In this document: positions 50,946-64,000 of the stretch, piece after piece | How the letters are laid out: each line of letters starts with the position of its first letter | Numbering within the stretch: the stretch's first letter is position 1 | Origin: Cristatella mucedo | Taxonomy: Eukaryota; Bryozoa; Phylactolaemata; Cristatellidae | Direction of reading: 5' to 3' | Assembly: GCA_009760855.2 (NCBI GenBank) | Contig: WPIO01000071.1 | Coordinates: 935,001-999,000 of the forward strand | Length of the DNA: 64,000 nt | Notes under the pieces: generated by a model | What the model was told of the DNA's origin: nothing | The model's input: the letters and a program-made list of their open reading frames with translations, nothing else | Databases searched by the model: none | Made by a program: the position numbers and the translations under genes

Positions 50946-51310
50946 TCTCTCTCTCTCTCTCTCTCTCTTCCGCCTCCCCGGGAGACGAGCCTGCTGGACC
51001 GGAAACCGAATGCTGCCGGCGCCCCCACCGACCGCGGCCGGGCCGCGCGCGCGGGCACGGGACGTCAGAAAAGATCCCGGACGTGCGAACGCCGTTGCCC
51101 CCACCACCCCACCGACTTCGTTCAGCGCGCCGCTTTTCGACACGGGCCGTTCGCTCGCCGAACCCCGTCGACCTCGCGCAGCCTGACCCAGCCGACATGT
51201 CGATTTAACTGGCGCACGTCATCCGTCGTTGCCCTCGGCGCTTTCGTCTGCTTGCAGTCGCATGGCCGCCACTGCTCGCTTGAAAAGCAAAACTTTTAAT
51301 CCGAGTTTAA
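50946..51310. other. GC- and CpG-rich stretch at end of block II
   Basis: Follows a short CT tract and runs through GC-rich sequence (CCGCGGCCGGGCCGCGCGCG). Long open frames exist in several phases on both strands, as expected from composition. With the CCAAT-bearing sequence at 50725-50760 it could be a CpG-island promoter, but I cannot attach a gene to it. Confidence 0.3.
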
Positions 51311-51959
51311 TCAGTGCTCGTTTAGGCGTCGGCACGTCCTGCTGACGTCACGCGCTGCCTCCTCGATACAGCGCGGGTGCATTGTAATGCAGCCGCAAAT
51401 AGGCAAGGCGAAACCAAGATTGGGTGGGCTAGAGATCGCTAGAGTTGGCAGTTGGCGATGAAAATCCTGCGAAGGGGCAATCAGTAATGCCTGCAGGTAT
51501 CATATGCGACTCGCTAATCTCATTGAAGTCGTTGGGCTGTGCCTCAAAACCAAACTCAAATCCTGAGGAGACTGTCCCTTTCAGTTCGTGAGCTTCCGAA
51601 GCTGGAATTCACCCCTGACTGACGTCACGAAATCTCCTGACTTGACATTTAAAAAGAAAAATCTCAAAGCTACCTAACAGAGAGGAGAGAGAGAGAGCAA
51701 TTGAATGGTTGCTTATAAGCCCATGCTCTTCATTATTACTCCCAAATATATTAAAGCTTCTTTGATCACACTATGCAGCTGAATGGGGAATTGGGGAACG
51801 TAGAGGGGCTTTCTAAGAGGAGCGAAATCCTGGTTGAAAGAGTCAAGGGTTGAAAGGGTAACAGTCGGTAACTGACCGGTCGTTCAGTGCGATCTGACGT
51901 TTTGTGTGCGCCTATAGATACTGTTAAAAATGAATATATGTAATATATGAATATATCTT

Positions 51960-52050
51960 CCTTCGCAATAATCGTGAAGTCCCTAGAAACAGATTTAGTT
52001 CTCTGACGGTGCTGTATCAAATGCATTATTTTTATTATTAAAATATTATT
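51960..52050 (+). mobile_element. LINE X tail fragment
   Basis: AGTTCTCTGACGGTGCTGTA plus a TTATTATT-rich end, next to the larger fragment at 52080. Confidence 0.55.
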
Positions 52051-52079
52051 ACATGTCCAGGCAGCATTCGGCGAGCAAG

Positions 52080-52720
52080 GGCATATCCGAATTCAGATGT
52101 GTCAGTAGTTCAGGTCCTATCTCAGTTGGAGACTCCAGAGTATTGACGTGAATAGACCATCATCATAGATCATCCGAGGTACCTCTGAAATATGGGGTAC
52201 CTCAGAGCTCCGTGCTAGGTCCGGTCGCTCACTTTTAGGTCCCTTCATTCTTTGGCTCCAGCCTACTTATAAGATCTACTGCCCCACCAGGCTAAGCATC
52301 GTACCAACCGCTTTTCGGAATCTAATTGTTTTCCTCGTACAAACCTCATATCCTTTGGAGACCGTGCATTTAGTTCATATGCTCCCAAAGCCTGGAGCTC
52401 ACTCCCGTCTTATGTCTATTCATCTTCTGACTACACATTAAAAAGAACTTAAAAACACACCTATTTAGGACAGCCTTTAGTGGGTCCCTGTGATTCGTCC
52501 TTTATGTGCTTATGTGTGCTGACACTGTGCATGCTGCCACTAACCACACTTGCATGCTGACCCTGTGCATGTCACCCCTAACCATGTTATTCATGTTGTT
52601 TATCAAGCATGATACCACTCACCATTCAGTCGCGTTTCCCTTTGCAGAAATTGTAAAGCATCTAGAAAGAGATTGAGTTCTCTGAGGGCCACTTTATCGA
52701 GTGTATTATTATTATTATTA
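52080..52720 (+). mobile_element. LINE X fragment with internal deletion
   Basis: Starts in the reverse transcriptase N-terminal part (VQVLSQLETPEY-like, then VPQSSVLGPV), jumps near 52228 to the C-terminal part (SFHSLAPAY), and ends with the family tail and (ATT)n. Confidence 0.75.
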
Positions 52721-53020
52721 TGTGGCTGCTGCATTGCATCTGCTGCTACCCGTCAGGCAAGCATTTCCTCCGCAGCCAGGTTGTGTCTGAAGATCCCACC
52801 GATGGGTGTGTGGCTTGGTTCTAGAAGTAAAGGGTCGCCTCTTTTTATTCAGCAGAAAAAGAGGAAGCAGGAAGCAGCATTCACCCTCTTTATGGGGTGT
52901 GTAAGAGCTGCCTGCTCTGGGATTCGAAATTCTTACCCTTGCCATAATAGGCAAGCACCTTGCTGCTGTACGAAGAGTGAGAGAGAGAGAGAGAGAGAGA
53001 ATGTATACATACTCAGGTGT

Positions 53021-53028
53021 GTCTGAGT

Positions 53029-53102
<74 letters not shown>

Positions 53103-53120
53103 GTGTCTCTGTGTGTGTCG
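53021..53120. repeat. GT microsatellite
   Basis: (GT)n with short GC and CT interruptions, upstream of the TTK leader. Confidence 0.9.
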
Positions 53121-53209
53121 GTGAGTGGGTGCTCGCGTGTGTTCGTGTTTGTACCTGTGTATACATATATACAGAGAGGGAAGAGAGGAATATATAGAGA
53201 GGGAAGGTA

Positions 53210-53830
53210 GGTCAGACAGGCGGCTGGGATTTAGGATGCAGACCGGCTGAGTGTTGTTGGCTTCTGCGCTGTTGGTTGGTGGTGGCCCGTCGGTTGCCCC
53301 ACGCAGGCAAGAGCACCGAGCTAATGGGGGTGTATCCTTTGCTGGCTGCATCCGAGTGGTCAGACGAGGTCATGAGTGGTCGGCAGAGGCCTCCGTCGTC
53401 GAGCAGCAGATAAAGAGCAGAGAGTAGTTTGCAGCCTCAAGCAGATCGAGCTCCCGCGCTGCTTTGCGCGCATTCGCTCTACACTCCATCCGTGACGGAT
53501 TCTCGTGTGGCGCGAGTTGTTTTTTGGAGAGAGCCGTTCGCTTGCCGGCAACAGCGTGCCGCAACGATGGTGGCCCGTCGTCACGTGACATTGGCATTTG
53601 TCCCGGGACTTAGCAATAAAGACAATAAGGGTTGCGTGCCGCCGATGGGGCCCGAGGCCGATCGTTGGGAGCTGAGGATTGTGGGAGTGCCGAGCTTCTG
53701 TGCCGAGCGCTGCCACGCCCTCTTCTCCAGTGCCGCAGCAATGCAGTGCCTGCTCATGCTCGCCGTCAGGTTGCTGAGCTCTTGGGTGGCTGGCCGGAAG
53801 TTACGTCGCCGCTGTTGCACTACGGCCACA
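53210..53830 (+). promoter_or_regulatory. Likely promoter and 5' leader of TTK
   Basis: A GC-rich stretch between a GT microsatellite and the TTK start codon. It holds a TCACGTGACA E-box palindrome near 53580 and no clear TATA box. The transcription start cannot be placed from sequence alone. Open frames in this stretch are not supported as separate genes. Confidence 0.35.
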
Positions 53831-63968
<10,138 letters not shown>

Positions 63969-64000
63969 GTAAGTGACGTGAGGTGACGGTCGCCTTGCTA

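Noticed and set aside
50559-51143. 194-residue minus frame in the GC-rich end of block II
   Set aside because: It crosses a CT tract and block II boundary, its counterpart at 31.9-32.3 kb runs into a different sequence, and no domain or splice structure is visible.

Overview
The window reads as nuclear DNA of an invertebrate animal. Genes are split by GT-AG introns, and about half of the sequence is decayed non-LTR retrotransposon, tRNA-derived SINE, microsatellite and local duplication. No bacterial operon, phage, rRNA or CRISPR signal is present. I could not fix the phylum: astacin genes with C-terminal Cys-rich and ShK modules are known from cnidarians, nematodes, molluscs and annelids, and the retroelements are of a widespread CR1-like type.

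The left 47 kb is a head-to-tail array of four secreted zinc metalloprotease (astacin) genes, all on the minus strand. I call them A1 (cut by the left edge, 10-3231), A2 (9762-15828), A3 (22353-28922) and A4 (38995-46858). Exons were assembled by matching splice sites and phases between the paralogues. A2, A3 and A4 give uninterrupted reading frames of 482, 510 and 481 codons over ten exons. The order is: signal peptide on a tiny first exon, propeptide with a furin-type site, astacin catalytic domain, a short six-Cys module, a Thr-rich linker, and two ShK domains. Each gene has a TTAAATA-type TATA box 70-100 bp upstream of its ATG.

The array grew by at least two block duplications. A1 and A2 belong to repeated units 12.6 kb apart. 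A3 and A4 belong to units about 18.1-18.4 kb apart, the latter covering 27170-32290 and 45550-50945. Similarity is patchy (A2 and A4 share 3' ends, A3 and A4 share exon 8), which suggests unequal exchange or gene conversion. Spacers between genes (3.4-9.7, 15.9-22.3, 29.1-39.0 and 47-53.8 kb) hold LINE fragments, SINEs, simple repeats and older duplicated blocks, with no further gene that I can defend.

The right 10 kb holds the 5' half of a plus-strand gene for the spindle checkpoint kinase TTK/MPS1 (53831 to beyond 63968). Six exons are visible: a 4-base coding first exon, three exons encoding the N-terminal TPR domain, a 1.7-kb exon of Ser/Ala/Gly/Gln-rich disordered sequence, and an acidic exon. 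The kinase domain must lie beyond the right edge. Its large introns hold a nested pair of LINEs.

Two LINE families recur. Family X (CR1-like, plus and minus) ends in a short hairpin-like 3' tail followed by ATT repeats. Family Y (CR1-like, mostly minus) keeps one YADD-containing reverse transcriptase stretch. A tRNA-derived SINE carries the tail of family X, and one 89-bp tail-only insertion can be dated relative to the A3/A4 duplication because the other copy still has the empty site.
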